Shown piece by piece: positions 34,964-43,094 of a DNA stretch of 64,000 nt. The translations under genes and the position numbers were made by a program. Numbering within the stretch: the stretch's first letter is position 1; the number at the start of each line of letters is the position of its first letter. Below the pieces are notes generated by a model. That model was not told the origin of the DNA. It saw nothing but the letters and a program-made list of their open reading frames with translations, and did not search any database. The DNA is taken from contig NZ_JAFKON010000001.1 of NCBI RefSeq assembly GCF_022803015.1, positions 124,001 to 188,000 on the forward strand, given 5' to 3'. This DNA comes from Arthrobacter humicola. GTDB taxonomy: Bacteria > Actinomycetota > Actinomycetes > Actinomycetales > Micrococcaceae.

Positions 34964-34996
34964 CGCCGGGTCTGCGTTCGCAGCCGGCGGTTTTTC
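34964..34996 (+). terminator. Rho-independent terminator after the GMC gene
   Basis: CCGCCGG (34964-34970) pairs with CCGGCGG (34985-34991), with an inner CTGCG/CGCAG stem, then TTTTT. It also shields the GAPDH gene downstream. Confidence 0.9.
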
Positions 34997-35118
34997 TTTG
35001 CGCTCGATGAGGCGCCCGGGGTGGACCGAATCCCCGCCGGTGCCCGGTACCGGACACCCTCCGGCGGCCGACTTCCCCCTACGAGGACGTAGGGGGTGGA
35101 TTCTAGGAAGGTAGTTCT

Positions 35119-36609
35119 GTGAGCCAGACGTCAGATTCTTGTCTTGATACGTGGATGGGCCGTGAGGCACTCGCCGAGGCCATGATCCCCGTGATCGGCC
35201 GGCTGTACCGCGAGAACAACGTGGTGACCTCCATCCACGGACGCAGCCTGATCAACAAGTCCACCATGAATATCCTCAAGGCCCACCGCTTCGCCCGCAG
35301 GATGAGCAAGGAAGAACTGCGCCTCGAGGAGACAGCCCCGCTGCTGGAGGCCCTGACCAAGCTGGACCTCGGCGCCGCGGCGATCGACATTGCCCGCCTC
35401 ACCGAGAAATACCGCGCCGAGGGCGACGGCGCCAGCCTGGATGAGTTCCTCCGCGCCGAACTCGCCGAGGTTGTCGGCAAGCGCGGCGGCGACGACCGCA
35501 CCAGCACCGACGTCGTCCTCTACGGCTTCGGCCGCATCGGCCGGCTCCTGGCCCGGCTCCTGATCGAAAAGGCAGGCGGCGGCCACGGCCTGCGCCTGCG
35601 TGCCATCGTGGTCCGCCGCGGTTCAGACAACGACCTTGCCAAGCGCGCGAGCCTGCTGCGCCGCGACTCCGTCCATGGCTCCTTCGAAGGCACCATCAAG
35701 GTTGACCTCGAAAACAACACCATCACGGCCAACGGCGTCCAGATCCAGGTCATCTACTCGGACAACCCCTCCACGGTGGACTACACCGCCTACGGCATCC
35801 ACGACGCGCTCGTCGTCGACAACACGGGCCGCTGGCGCGACGCCGAGGGCCTTTCCCAGCACCTGTTGAGCAAGGGTGTTGCCCGCGTTCTCCTCACCGC
35901 ACCGGGCAAGGGCGAGTTGAAGAACATCGTGCACGGCATCAACCACGGCACCATCGACGACTCGGACACGATCGTCTCGGCGGCGTCCTGCACCACGAAC
36001 GCCATCACCCCTGTGCTCAAGGCGATCAACGACCGCTACGGCGTGGTGCACGGCCACGTGGAGACGGTCCACTCCTTCACGAACGACCAGAACCTGATCG
36101 ACAACTTCCACAAGGGCGACCGCCGTGGACGCTCTGCCGCGCTGAACATGGTAATCACCGAGACCGGTGCCGCCAAGGCCGTGGCCAAGGCCCTGCCGGA
36201 ACTGCTCGGCAAGCTCACGGGCAGCTCCATCCGCGTCCCCACCCCGGACGTCTCGCTGGCCATCCTGAACCTGAACCTGGAGAACGGCACCACCAAGGAT
36301 GAGGTCAACGACTATCTGCGGGAAATGTCGCTGCACTCCGAGCTGCGCAAGCAGATCGACTACATCGATTCGCCCGAGGTTGTCTCCACGGACTTCGTCG
36401 GCTCACGCCGGGCAGGCATCGTCGACGGCCTGGCCACGATCTCCAACGACAAGAACCTCGTCCTGTACGTCTGGTACGACAACGAGTTCGGCTACAGCTG
36501 CCAGGTGGTCCGCGTCATGGAGGAAATGGCCGGGGTCAACCCGCCGTCCTTCCCCGCCAAGGATGCTGCGTCCATCCTCGAGGCCGCAGGGCTGCCCGTC
36601 GAGGTCTAG
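35119..36609 (+). CDS. Glyceraldehyde-3-phosphate dehydrogenase, long form
   Basis: 496 residues, about 150 longer than glycolytic GapA. Residues 1-128 are an extra helical N-terminal domain. Then the NAD motif VVLYGFGRIGRLLA (about 133-146), the catalytic Cys291 in SCTTN and His318 in VETVHSFTNDQ; the end VWYDNEFGYSCQVVR is typical. RRDSVHGSF and DNTG replace the usual KYDSVHG and ESTG. Long forms in Corynebacterium and relatives are often called GapX or GapB, with a possible gluconeogenic role. GTG 35119 has GGAAGG upstream. Catalytic residues look intact; cofactor preference is unknown. Confidence 0.93.
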   Translation: MSQTSDSCLDTWMGREALAEAMIPVIGRLYRENNVVTSIHGRSLINKSTMNILKAHRFARRMSKEELRLEETAPLLEALTKLDLGAAAIDIARLTEKYRAEGDGASLDEFLRAELAEVVGKRGGDDRTSTDVVLYGFGRIGRLLARLLIEKAGGGHGLRLRAIVVRRGSDNDLAKRASLLRRDSVHGSFEGTIKVDLENNTITANGVQIQVIYSDNPSTVDYTAYGIHDALVVDNTGRWRDAEGLSQHLLSKGVARVLLTAPGKGELKNIVHGINHGTIDDSDTIVSAASCTTNAITPVLKAINDRYGVVHGHVETVHSFTNDQNLIDNFHKGDRRGRSAALNMVITETGAAKAVAKALPELLGKLTGSSIRVPTPDVSLAILNLNLENGTTKDEVNDYLREMSLHSELRKQIDYIDSPEVVSTDFVGSRRAGIVDGLATISNDKNLVLYVWYDNEFGYSCQVVRVMEEMAGVNPPSFPAKDAASILEAAGLPVEV

Positions 36610-36643
36610 CCAGGGCGAATGTCCCTGACCGGGACATGTTCCT

Positions 36644-36681
36644 CCTTTCCCGGCCGATGCACTGGAATCGGCCGGGAAAGG
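36644..36681 (+). terminator. Hairpin terminator after the GAPDH gene
   Basis: A 15-bp perfect stem (36644-36658 with 36667-36681) with an 8-base loop. A smaller hairpin, ATGTCCC/GGGACAT at 36619-36637, precedes it. No T-run follows. Confidence 0.7.
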
Positions 36682-36697
36682 GAACCACAATGGAGCC

Positions 36698-36907
36698 ATG
36701 GAACCGAACCCGGCTGTTGAACACGAGACCACCCTGGAACACGCGCTGGACGTCGCGCGGAGCAACGCGAAAGAAGCGAAGCGGCTGCTGGACGACGCCC
36801 TCGTCAAACGCCAGTCCGGTGAAGTCAACGACGACCGGGTGACCCAGCTCCAGGGCCTGCTGGATCTGGCCAACGAAGACCTGAAACGGGTCACACGGGA
36901 GCAATAG
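36698..36907 (+). CDS. Small coiled-coil protein, unknown function
   Basis: 69 residues, acidic, almost all helical: TLEHALDVARSNAKEAKRLL, then VTQLQGLLDLANEDLKRV give heptad-like spacing. There is no signal or membrane segment. ATG 36698 has GGAG only three bases upstream, a tight spacing. Support is the codon pattern and the sensible composition; a competing frame over the same bases reads as low-complexity and is rejected. Function unknown. Confidence 0.55.
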   Translation: MEPNPAVEHETTLEHALDVARSNAKEAKRLLDDALVKRQSGEVNDDRVTQLQGLLDLANEDLKRVTREQ

Positions 36908-37016
36908 GCCCCCGCGTTCCGCCACCGGTCCCCAACACTGTGGACAACCGCCCGAGTGGCGTGGCGTCCGCATAGGCTCAGGGCGTGCAGCCAAAACGCC
37001 GCGAGCGGCCGCCCAC

Positions 37017-37814
37017 ATGAGCGCCACCTGGATGGATTTCCGCCGCGCCCGCCGCCACTCCCGCCAGGCCTGGATCCTCCTTGCCGCAGCCGGCCTGGCC
37101 GTCCTGGGCGGCCTGGTCTGGTTCTTCACGGCCGGCCAGTTTTCCGCTGCGGAGCCGCAAATCGCCGGCCCCCGCGAGGCCCCCGTCATTGCCCGAGGGT
37201 GGATGAACGCGGTGGACGCCGTCCGGGCAGTGCCGCAGGGAAACGCTGCCGCACTGCTCGACACCCTCGCGGTCAAGGGACGGTCGGCAAAGAACAACTA
37301 TGACCGGGGTGCCTTCGGCCAGGCATGGCTCGACGTCGACCGCAACGGCTGCGATACGCGCAACGATATCCTCCACCGCGACCTGGCGGCCGCCGAATTC
37401 GTCAGCGGCTCCCGCTGCCAGGTGGCCGGCGGCACGTTCCAGGAACCGTACACCGGCCGCACGATCGTTTTCCGGCGCGGCGCCGAAACCAGTGCTGCGG
37501 TGCAGATCGACCACGTCGTGGCGCTGGGAGACGCGTGGCAAAAAGGCGCCCAGCAGCTCACCGCGCAGCAGCGCGAACACCTGGCCAACGATCCCCTCAA
37601 CCTGATCGCCGTCGACGGTCCCGCCAACCAGGACAAGAGTGCCTCCGACGCCGCCACCTGGCTGCCGCCAAACAAGGCTTTCCGCTGCCACTACGTCGCC
37701 CGCCAAATTTCGGTCAAGGCGGCCTACCGGCTGTGGGTCACGGCGGCAGAGAAGGAGGCGATGAAACGGATCCTGGCCTCGTGCCCAGGGCAACAGACGA
37801 TCGTGCCGCGCTGA
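37017..37814 (+). CDS. Exported or membrane-anchored HNH nuclease family protein
   Basis: 265 residues. A membrane segment (about 19-38, AWILLAAAGLAVLGGLVWFF) would anchor or export it. The C-terminal domain has the DUF1524/GmrSD-type HNH pattern: DRNGCDTRNDIL, the metal-site core in QIDHVVALGDAW, NDPLNLIAVDGPANQDKS and a final ATWLPPNKAFRCHYVARQ. Extracellular homologues in actinobacteria are often annotated as HNH nucleases. It could be a nutrient nuclease or a defence factor; no partner gene supports either. The start ATG 37017 is uncertain. Confidence 0.82.
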   Translation: MSATWMDFRRARRHSRQAWILLAAAGLAVLGGLVWFFTAGQFSAAEPQIAGPREAPVIARGWMNAVDAVRAVPQGNAAALLDTLAVKGRSAKNNYDRGAFGQAWLDVDRNGCDTRNDILHRDLAAAEFVSGSRCQVAGGTFQEPYTGRTIVFRRGAETSAAVQIDHVVALGDAWQKGAQQLTAQQREHLANDPLNLIAVDGPANQDKSASDAATWLPPNKAFRCHYVARQISVKAAYRLWVTAAEKEAMKRILASCPGQQTIVPR

Positions 37815-37923
37815 CGCGCCCTTCGCAGTTTCCGGGCTGGAGGACCCTTGCAGCCGTTCTGCTGCCCGGCGACAATGGGCGCGGTGGGACAAACCGCGCG
37901 CCCCAAATGCTGGAACGGAAGCC

Positions 37924-38796
37924 ATGGCACATCGCACGCACAATTCAGGCAAGGGGCACGCCGGCCACAAGAAGGGCTCCGCACGGCGGCCGGCCCGGCT
38001 CGACGCCGGACTCTACAAGGCCGAACTTCTGCGGCTCCAGGCAGAACTGGTTGCCCTCCAGGAGTGGGTCCGGAGCACCGGGGCGCGGGTCCTCATCATC
38101 TTCGAGGGTCGGGATGCAGCCGGTAAGGGGAGTGCTATCAAGCGGGTCACCGAGTACCTGAATCCGCGGTTTGCCCGGATAGTCGCGTTGCCGGCGCCGA
38201 CGGAGCGCGAACGCGGTGAATGGTACTTCCAGCGCTATGTGGCGCATCTGCCCGCCGCCGGGGAAATCGTCCTGATGGACCGCTCCTGGTACAACCGCGC
38301 CGGCGTCGAACACGTGATGGGCTTTTGCACCCCGGCGGAGCACAAACGCTTCATGGCCCAGTGCCCGGTTTTTGAACGGCTCCTCATCCAGGACGGCATC
38401 CTGGTCTTCAAGTACTGGTTCTCGATCAGCCATGGGGAACAGGAGCGGCGGTTCAAATCCCGGCTGGATGATCCCATGCGGCAATGGAAGCTCTCGCCGA
38501 TGGACCGGGAGGCAATCCTGCGCTGGGAAGACTACTCGCGGGCCAAGGACGACATGTTCGTGCAGACAGACACCGCGGATTCACCCTGGTACGTGGTGGA
38601 AGCCGAAGACAAACGCCGGGCACGGATCAACCTCATCGCCCACCTGCTCTCCAGCATCGACTACACCGAAGTACGGACCGAGCCGGTGACCCTTCCGGAA
38701 CGGCCGAAGGCCGTCAACTACACGCGCCCGCCGCGGGAACTGTTCCGCTATGTCCCGGACTTCGCGGCGAGATTCGAAAAGCCGGCCGCGGACTGA
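37924..38796 (+). CDS. ppk2: Polyphosphate kinase 2
   Basis: 290 residues. Transfers phosphate between polyphosphate and nucleoside phosphates. Walker A is EGRDAAGKGSAIKR (about residues 61-74); the lid and Walker B region is VLMDRSWYNRAGVEHVMGFC (118-137); FKYWFSISHGEQERRF and WEDYSRAKDDMF complete the single PPK2 domain. The first 25 residues are basic and rich in His and Lys, a tail seen in other PPK2 proteins. Direction (ATP/GTP making or polyP making) cannot be told. Confidence 0.93.
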   Translation: MAHRTHNSGKGHAGHKKGSARRPARLDAGLYKAELLRLQAELVALQEWVRSTGARVLIIFEGRDAAGKGSAIKRVTEYLNPRFARIVALPAPTERERGEWYFQRYVAHLPAAGEIVLMDRSWYNRAGVEHVMGFCTPAEHKRFMAQCPVFERLLIQDGILVFKYWFSISHGEQERRFKSRLDDPMRQWKLSPMDREAILRWEDYSRAKDDMFVQTDTADSPWYVVEAEDKRRARINLIAHLLSSIDYTEVRTEPVTLPERPKAVNYTRPPRELFRYVPDFAARFEKPAAD

Positions 38797-38826
38797 GCAG
38801 GATCGGTTGGTTCAGTAGACTGCCGC

Positions 38827-39285
38827 ATGGACATTGTGAAATACGTGACACCGTTCCTTGGCACCTGGCATGGACAAAACCGCTTGCGGCTCATGCCCAC
38901 GGACGACTACAAGGCTTCGGCGGCCACCGCCACGGTGACGGTGACCGCCGCACACTTCGCGAGTGTCGCCTACACCTGGTCAGACGGTGAGAGCCAGCAG
39001 GAAGGCCTCCTGATCCTGGCCGGCGGCGCGTCCGGCGCGGATCCCGCCACCGCTGTGTGGCTGGACTCCTGGCACACGGGCAGGGCGCTGATGCAGTTTT
39101 CCGGGACCGTGGGCGGCGACGGCGTCCTCCGGCTCAACGGCTCCTATGCGGCGCCGACCGGCCCGGACTGGGGCTGGCAGATCCACCTGCACCCGGCGGA
39201 CGGCCCGGGCGGACGCATCACCATGCACAACCTGGTCCCGGGCGAGGACCCGTATCAGGTGGTGGAGCTGGTACTCGACCGGTAG
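38827..39285 (+). CDS. Lipocalin-like / DUF1579-type small protein
   Basis: 152 residues with a beta-barrel look: PFLGTWHGQNRLRLMP, TVTVTAAHFASVAYTW, GDGVLRLNGSYAAPTGPDWG, VELVLDR. The GTW start and alternating strands recall DUF1579 or nitrobindin-like proteins, which measure small ligands, but the signature is weak. ATG 38827 lies 30 bases after ppk2 and its stop is nine bases before the hydrolase gene, so the three may share one transcript. Function unknown. Confidence 0.75.
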   Translation: MDIVKYVTPFLGTWHGQNRLRLMPTDDYKASAATATVTVTAAHFASVAYTWSDGESQQEGLLILAGGASGADPATAVWLDSWHTGRALMQFSGTVGGDGVLRLNGSYAAPTGPDWGWQIHLHPADGPGGRITMHNLVPGEDPYQVVELVLDR

Positions 39286-39294
39286 GGTACCGGC

Positions 39295-39996
39295 ATGGAC
39301 ATCATCCTCGTACCCGGATTCTGGTTGGACGCCTCGTCGTGGGCTGACGTCACCCCGCCGCTGACCGCGGCCGGGCACAAGGTCCACCCGTTGACGCTGC
39401 CGGGCCTGGAGTCGGCCGATGCGCCGCGCGCCGGGATCGGCCTGCGCACCCACATCGACGCCGTGGTGGCGAAGATCGATTCCTTCGACGCGCCGGTGGT
39501 CCTGGTGGGCCACTCCGGCGGCGGGGCCATCATCCATGGCGCCGTCGATGCCCGCCCGGACCGGGTGGCCCGGGCTGTCTACGTGGACAGCGGACCGCTG
39601 GGGGAGGGCGGGGTCATCAATGACGAACTCCCGGCCGACGGCGACGAGGTGCCGCTGCCGCCGTGGGAGCTTTTCGAGGACGCGGACCTCACCGACCTGA
39701 CCGACGAGCTGCGCGCCATGTTCCGTGCCCGTGCCATCCCGCAGCCCCGCGGCGTGGCCCAGGACCGGCAGCAGCTCTCGGATGAACGCCGCTTCGAGGT
39801 TCCGGTCACCGTCATCGCCTGCGAATTCCCGTCCTCGATGCTGACGGAAATGGTTGCCGGCGGCCACCCGTATGTGGCGGAGCTCGGACGGATCCGCCAG
39901 GTCGACTACGTGGACCTGCCTACAGGACACTGGCCGCAGTTCACCAGGCCGGCAGAGCTCGGAGCCGCGATCCTGGCCGCCGTCGACCGGACCTAA
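39295..39996 (+). CDS. Alpha/beta fold hydrolase
   Basis: 233 residues. Short esterase-like fold: DIILVPGFWLDASSW at the oxyanion start, nucleophile Ser in VGHSGGGAI, and the late His in DLPTGHWPQFTRPAELG. The acidic residue is not certain. Relatives include RsbQ- and salicylate-esterase-like enzymes. Its operon partner is the small beta-barrel protein upstream. Substrate unknown. Confidence 0.86.
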   Translation: MDIILVPGFWLDASSWADVTPPLTAAGHKVHPLTLPGLESADAPRAGIGLRTHIDAVVAKIDSFDAPVVLVGHSGGGAIIHGAVDARPDRVARAVYVDSGPLGEGGVINDELPADGDEVPLPPWELFEDADLTDLTDELRAMFRARAIPQPRGVAQDRQQLSDERRFEVPVTVIACEFPSSMLTEMVAGGHPYVAELGRIRQVDYVDLPTGHWPQFTRPAELGAAILAAVDRT

Positions 39997-40009
39997 AAGA
40001 ACTGGCCGG

Positions 40010-40029
40010 CCGGGTCACTGCTGACCCGG
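40010..40029. terminator. Small hairpin between convergent genes
   Basis: CCGGGTCA and TGACCCGG pair around a CTGC loop, 14 bases past the hydrolase stop. No T-run. Possibly terminates either strand. Confidence 0.4.
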
Positions 40030-40158
40030 GAAATCCCGCCGAAATTCCCCACCTTTGGGACCCGCCGCCGGCTCGTCCCGCCAAACCGCCGGCGATTTCC
40101 TGCGCGTCGGCGTCAAACGTGGGGAAAGTCCGCGTGCAGCAGCGCCTAACTGCCGCCG

Positions 40159-40731
40159 TCAGTGGCCGAACGGGTCCGGGTCTACTCCCGGCATCCAGGT
40201 CAGGCCGGGAACGCCCCAGCCGCTGCGCTTGGCCTGCTTCATGGCCCGGCGGGCATAGCGGTCAATGAGCCGGTTGACGTAGAGCTTGCCGTCGAGGTGG
40301 TCGTACTCGTGCTGGATGACCCGGGCGAACCAGCCGGTCGCCTCGAATTCCACCGGCTTCCCGTCACCGTCGAAGCCCTGGACCCTCGCCCATTCGGCCC
40401 GCTTGAGCGGATACTGTCCGCCGGGGAAGGACAGGCAGCCTTCCTCTTCCTCGTCGGGGTCCGGCAGCGCGCCGGAAATCTTCGAAAGTGTCAGGACAGG
40501 ATTGACCACGACGCCGGTGGCCGGGGCGCCGTCGTCGTTGTCGTACTTGTACACGAAGAGCCGCTTGCCGACCCCCACCTGGGGGGCCGCCAGCCCGACG
40601 CCGTTGGCGGCGTCGTTGGTCTCGAACATGTCGGTGATCAGGGTGCGGAGCTCGTCGTCGAAGACTTCGACTTCCGCGGCCCGGCGGTGCAGCACGGGCT
40701 CGCCCCAGATCGTGATGGGCAGGACGGTCAT
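40159..40731 (-). CDS. def: Peptide deformylase
   Basis: 190 residues. Removes the formyl group from new proteins. All three motifs are present: GVGLAAPQVG, EGCLSFPG with metal ligand Cys99, and HEYDH with His141, Glu142 and His145. The insert EEEEG before motif 2 and the C-terminal tail GWGVPGLTWMPGVDPDPFGH are usual in this lineage. It lies 40 bases downstream of the acyl-CoA dehydrogenase gene. The window also has map, so both N-terminal maturation enzymes are present. Confidence 0.96.
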   Translation of the reverse strand: MTVLPITIWGEPVLHRRAAEVEVFDDELRTLITDMFETNDAANGVGLAAPQVGVGKRLFVYKYDNDDGAPATGVVVNPVLTLSKISGALPDPDEEEEGCLSFPGGQYPLKRAEWARVQGFDGDGKPVEFEATGWFARVIQHEYDHLDGKLYVNRLIDRYARRAMKQAKRSGWGVPGLTWMPGVDPDPFGH

Positions 40732-40771
40732 ATCAGGAAAGTTCCTCGGATGCAGGTGGAGTCGCGGCGTC

Positions 40772-41926
40772 TCAGCCGGCGATGGTGCGGCCGACGACGT
40801 CGCGCATGATTTCGTTGGTGCCGCCGAAGATCGTCAGCAGCCGGGCGGCGAGGTAGGCCTGGGCCACCGGGTATTCCATGATGTAGCCGTACCCGCCGTG
40901 CAGCTGCAGGCAACGGTCCGTGACGGACTTGGCGCGCTCGGACGCCCACAGTTTGGCACGGGCAGCGCCTGCGGCGTCGAGCTCTCCGGCGTTGAACGCC
41001 AGGATGGCCTGGTCCACGTACGCTTCGGTGACCTCGACCTCCGTGAGGAGGTCGGCGAGTTCGAAGCGGCTGTTCTGGAAATCGATGATTCGCTCGCCGA
41101 ACGCGTTGCGGTCCTTCGTGTAGCGGACAGTCGCCTCGTAGGTGGCGCGCACGACGGCGGAGCTTGCCACAGCGATCGCCAGCCGGCCCTGGGGGAGCTG
41201 TTCGGCCGCGTACTGCAGGCCCTTGCCTTCCTCGCCGACGAGGTCCGCGTGCGGGACGCGGACGTTGTCGAAGAACAGCTCGGCCGTGTCGGAGGCCTTG
41301 AGGCCCATCTTGTCCAGTTGCTTGCCGGTGTTGTAGCCCTCACCCTTCTGGACCATGAAGAGCGAGAACGAGTCGCGGTTTCCGCGTCCGGTGCCGCCGT
41401 CAGTGCGGGCCAGGACGAGGGAGGCGTCGCCGGAGATGCCGTTGCCGATAAACGTTTTCTGGCCAGTGATCAGCCAGTCGTCGCCGTCGCGGACTGCCTT
41501 GGTGCGGATGCCGCGCAGGTCGGAGCCGGCCCCCGGTTCGGTCCAGGCGACCGAGGTGATCTTTTCGCCCGAGACCATGCCCGGGAGCCAGCAGGCCTTG
41601 AGGTCATCGGAGCCGTAGGCCAGCAGGTGGGGGAGGACCATGTCATCGTGCAGGTGGAACGCCAGGCCGACCGCGAGGTGGTTGCTCTTGGCGAATTCTT
41701 CGTCCAGCACTGTCCGGAATCGGTAGTCGGACATCCCCATGCCGCCGAACTCTTCCGGCACGGCCAGGCCCAGCAGGCCCTGCTCGCCGGCAGCGGACCA
41801 CAGTTCCCGGGGCATCATGTGGTCCTCGTCCCACTGGGTGTAGTGGGGAGCGACCGCACGCGCGTTGAACTCGGCGGCCATCTCACGGAACATCTCGTGG
41901 TCTTCTTCAAACAGCTTGCGCTTCAC
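40772..41926 (-). CDS. Acyl-CoA dehydrogenase, long-chain-like
   Basis: 384 residues. FAD enzyme for the first step of beta-oxidation or branched-chain breakdown. EPGAGSDLRGIRTKA binds substrate and FAD, and FIGNGISGDAS and LHGGYGYIMEYPVAQAY are family signatures. At the place where medium-chain enzymes have the catalytic Glu (YEGT) the sequence is IFGGTNEIM, as in long-chain enzymes, so the base must come from the alternate site. GTG 41926 has GGAAGGA upstream; a longer frame runs into tRNA-His and is rejected. It is co-transcribed with def. Confidence 0.92.
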   Translation of the reverse strand: MKRKLFEEDHEMFREMAAEFNARAVAPHYTQWDEDHMMPRELWSAAGEQGLLGLAVPEEFGGMGMSDYRFRTVLDEEFAKSNHLAVGLAFHLHDDMVLPHLLAYGSDDLKACWLPGMVSGEKITSVAWTEPGAGSDLRGIRTKAVRDGDDWLITGQKTFIGNGISGDASLVLARTDGGTGRGNRDSFSLFMVQKGEGYNTGKQLDKMGLKASDTAELFFDNVRVPHADLVGEEGKGLQYAAEQLPQGRLAIAVASSAVVRATYEATVRYTKDRNAFGERIIDFQNSRFELADLLTEVEVTEAYVDQAILAFNAGELDAAGAARAKLWASERAKSVTDRCLQLHGGYGYIMEYPVAQAYLAARLLTIFGGTNEIMRDVVGRTIAG

Positions 41927-41950
41927 TGCGATTCCTTCCAATACAGACAA

Positions 41951-41984
41951 CAAAGGCCGCACCGGATAACCGGTGCGGCCTTTG
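41951..41984 (-). terminator. Terminator of tRNA-His
   Basis: A 15-bp perfect stem (41951-41965 with 41970-41984) with a four-base loop lies 36 bases past the tRNA 3' end. On the minus strand the stem ends TTTG and TTGT follows. It also lies in the leader of the acyl-CoA dehydrogenase gene. Confidence 0.85.
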
Positions 41985-42019
41985 GAAAAGGTCGGACAAT
42001 CACTGCCGTCCTTCATGAG

Positions 42020-42093
42020 GGTGAGCGACGGGGGTTGAACCCGCGACCTCCTGGACCACAACCAGGCGCTCTGCCAACTGAGCTACGCCCACC
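42020..42093 (-). tRNA. tRNA-His (GTG)
   Basis: Acceptor GTGGGCG pairs with CGCTCAC (one G-U). The extra G at position -1 (42093) pairs with C73, the identity mark of tRNA-His. Anticodon stem CCTGG/CCAGG holds loop TTGTGGT with GTG. No CCA is encoded. Confidence 0.96.
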
Positions 42094-42293
42094 ATGTGCC
42101 ATATCACGCCCTCCGGCGAACCGGCTGACTGGAAAGGCAACGACAAATAGCTTACCTGCTGTTTGGGGGTGGTTTTGCCACTTTTGCGATTTTCGCCGAA
42201 ATTTCCGCGAAACGTGGCGCAGATTACTTTTCCGCGCCACGTCCCCGGCGACGTTTCATAGGCTCTGCTGCGCGGAGGGGAGGTGTGCGGGCG

Positions 42294-42926
42294 CTACTCC
42301 GCCGGGGTGGGCTCGGCTGCTTCGCCGCCCATGACGCGCTTGGCGATCCGCTGCGCCGTGGCACTGTCCGGGCCCGGCGCGGGGACAAATACGGCCTCGC
42401 GGTAATACCGGAGTTCGTCGATGGAGTCCTTGATGTCGCCGAGCGCCCGGTGGCCGCCCAGCTTGGCCGGGGACTGGAAGTAGGCCCGGGCAAACCAGCG
42501 GCGGGAGAGTTCCTTGATGGTGCTCACATCGATGACCCGGTAGTGCAGGTGCTCCACCACGTCGGGCATGTCGCGGACAAGGAACACGCGGTCGGTGCCC
42601 ACCGAGTTGCCGCCGAGCGGGGCCTTCCGGGGATCCGGCACCCATTTCTTGATGTAGGCGAGCACGGCTGCCTGCGCTTCGGCCATCGTCTTGCCGTGCG
42701 GAAGCTCCGCCAGCAGGCCGGACCGTGTGTGCATGTCGCGGACAAAGTCGTTCATCTGGGCCAGCGCGGCGTCGTCGGGCTTGATCACGACGTCGACGCC
42801 GTCCCCCAGGATGTTGAGCTCCGAATCGGTCACCAGGGCGGCCACCTCGATAAGGGCGTCATTCTTGGTGTCCAGGCCGGTCATTTCGCAGTCGATCCAG
42901 ACGATGCGTTCGTTAGTAATAGGCAC
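42294..42926 (-). CDS. orn: Oligoribonuclease
   Basis: 210 residues. Degrades 2- to 5-base RNA, including pGpG. The DEDDh exonuclease motifs are seen: WIDCEMTGLD (D and E), GTDRVFLVRDMPDV with its Asp, and the HRALGDIKDSIDELRYY end. The start MPITNERIVWIDCEMTGLD is typical. Stand-alone gene, convergent with nothing nearby, divergent from mptB. Confidence 0.96.
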   Translation of the reverse strand: MPITNERIVWIDCEMTGLDTKNDALIEVAALVTDSELNILGDGVDVVIKPDDAALAQMNDFVRDMHTRSGLLAELPHGKTMAEAQAAVLAYIKKWVPDPRKAPLGGNSVGTDRVFLVRDMPDVVEHLHYRVIDVSTIKELSRRWFARAYFQSPAKLGGHRALGDIKDSIDELRYYREAVFVPAPGPDSATAQRIAKRVMGGEAAEPTPAE

Positions 42927-43094
42927 CCGCCCAGCCTACCGTTCCGACGCCACAGAGCCGTCCGGTGCTAGGATTTCGAATACGCGGCCGCCGAATTATT
43001 TCGGCACTTATTTCTTCGACGCGGCGCCCCGGGCCGGACACTGCGGCCGGCTGTGGGCGGAATTGTGGCCCACAACAGATTGGACGATCCTGAC

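Noticed and set aside
36636..36842. A 68-codon frame overlapping the small gene after the GAPDH gene
   Set aside because: It crosses the terminator hairpin and has low-complexity Arg/Thr/Ser composition; the 69-residue frame is more plausible.
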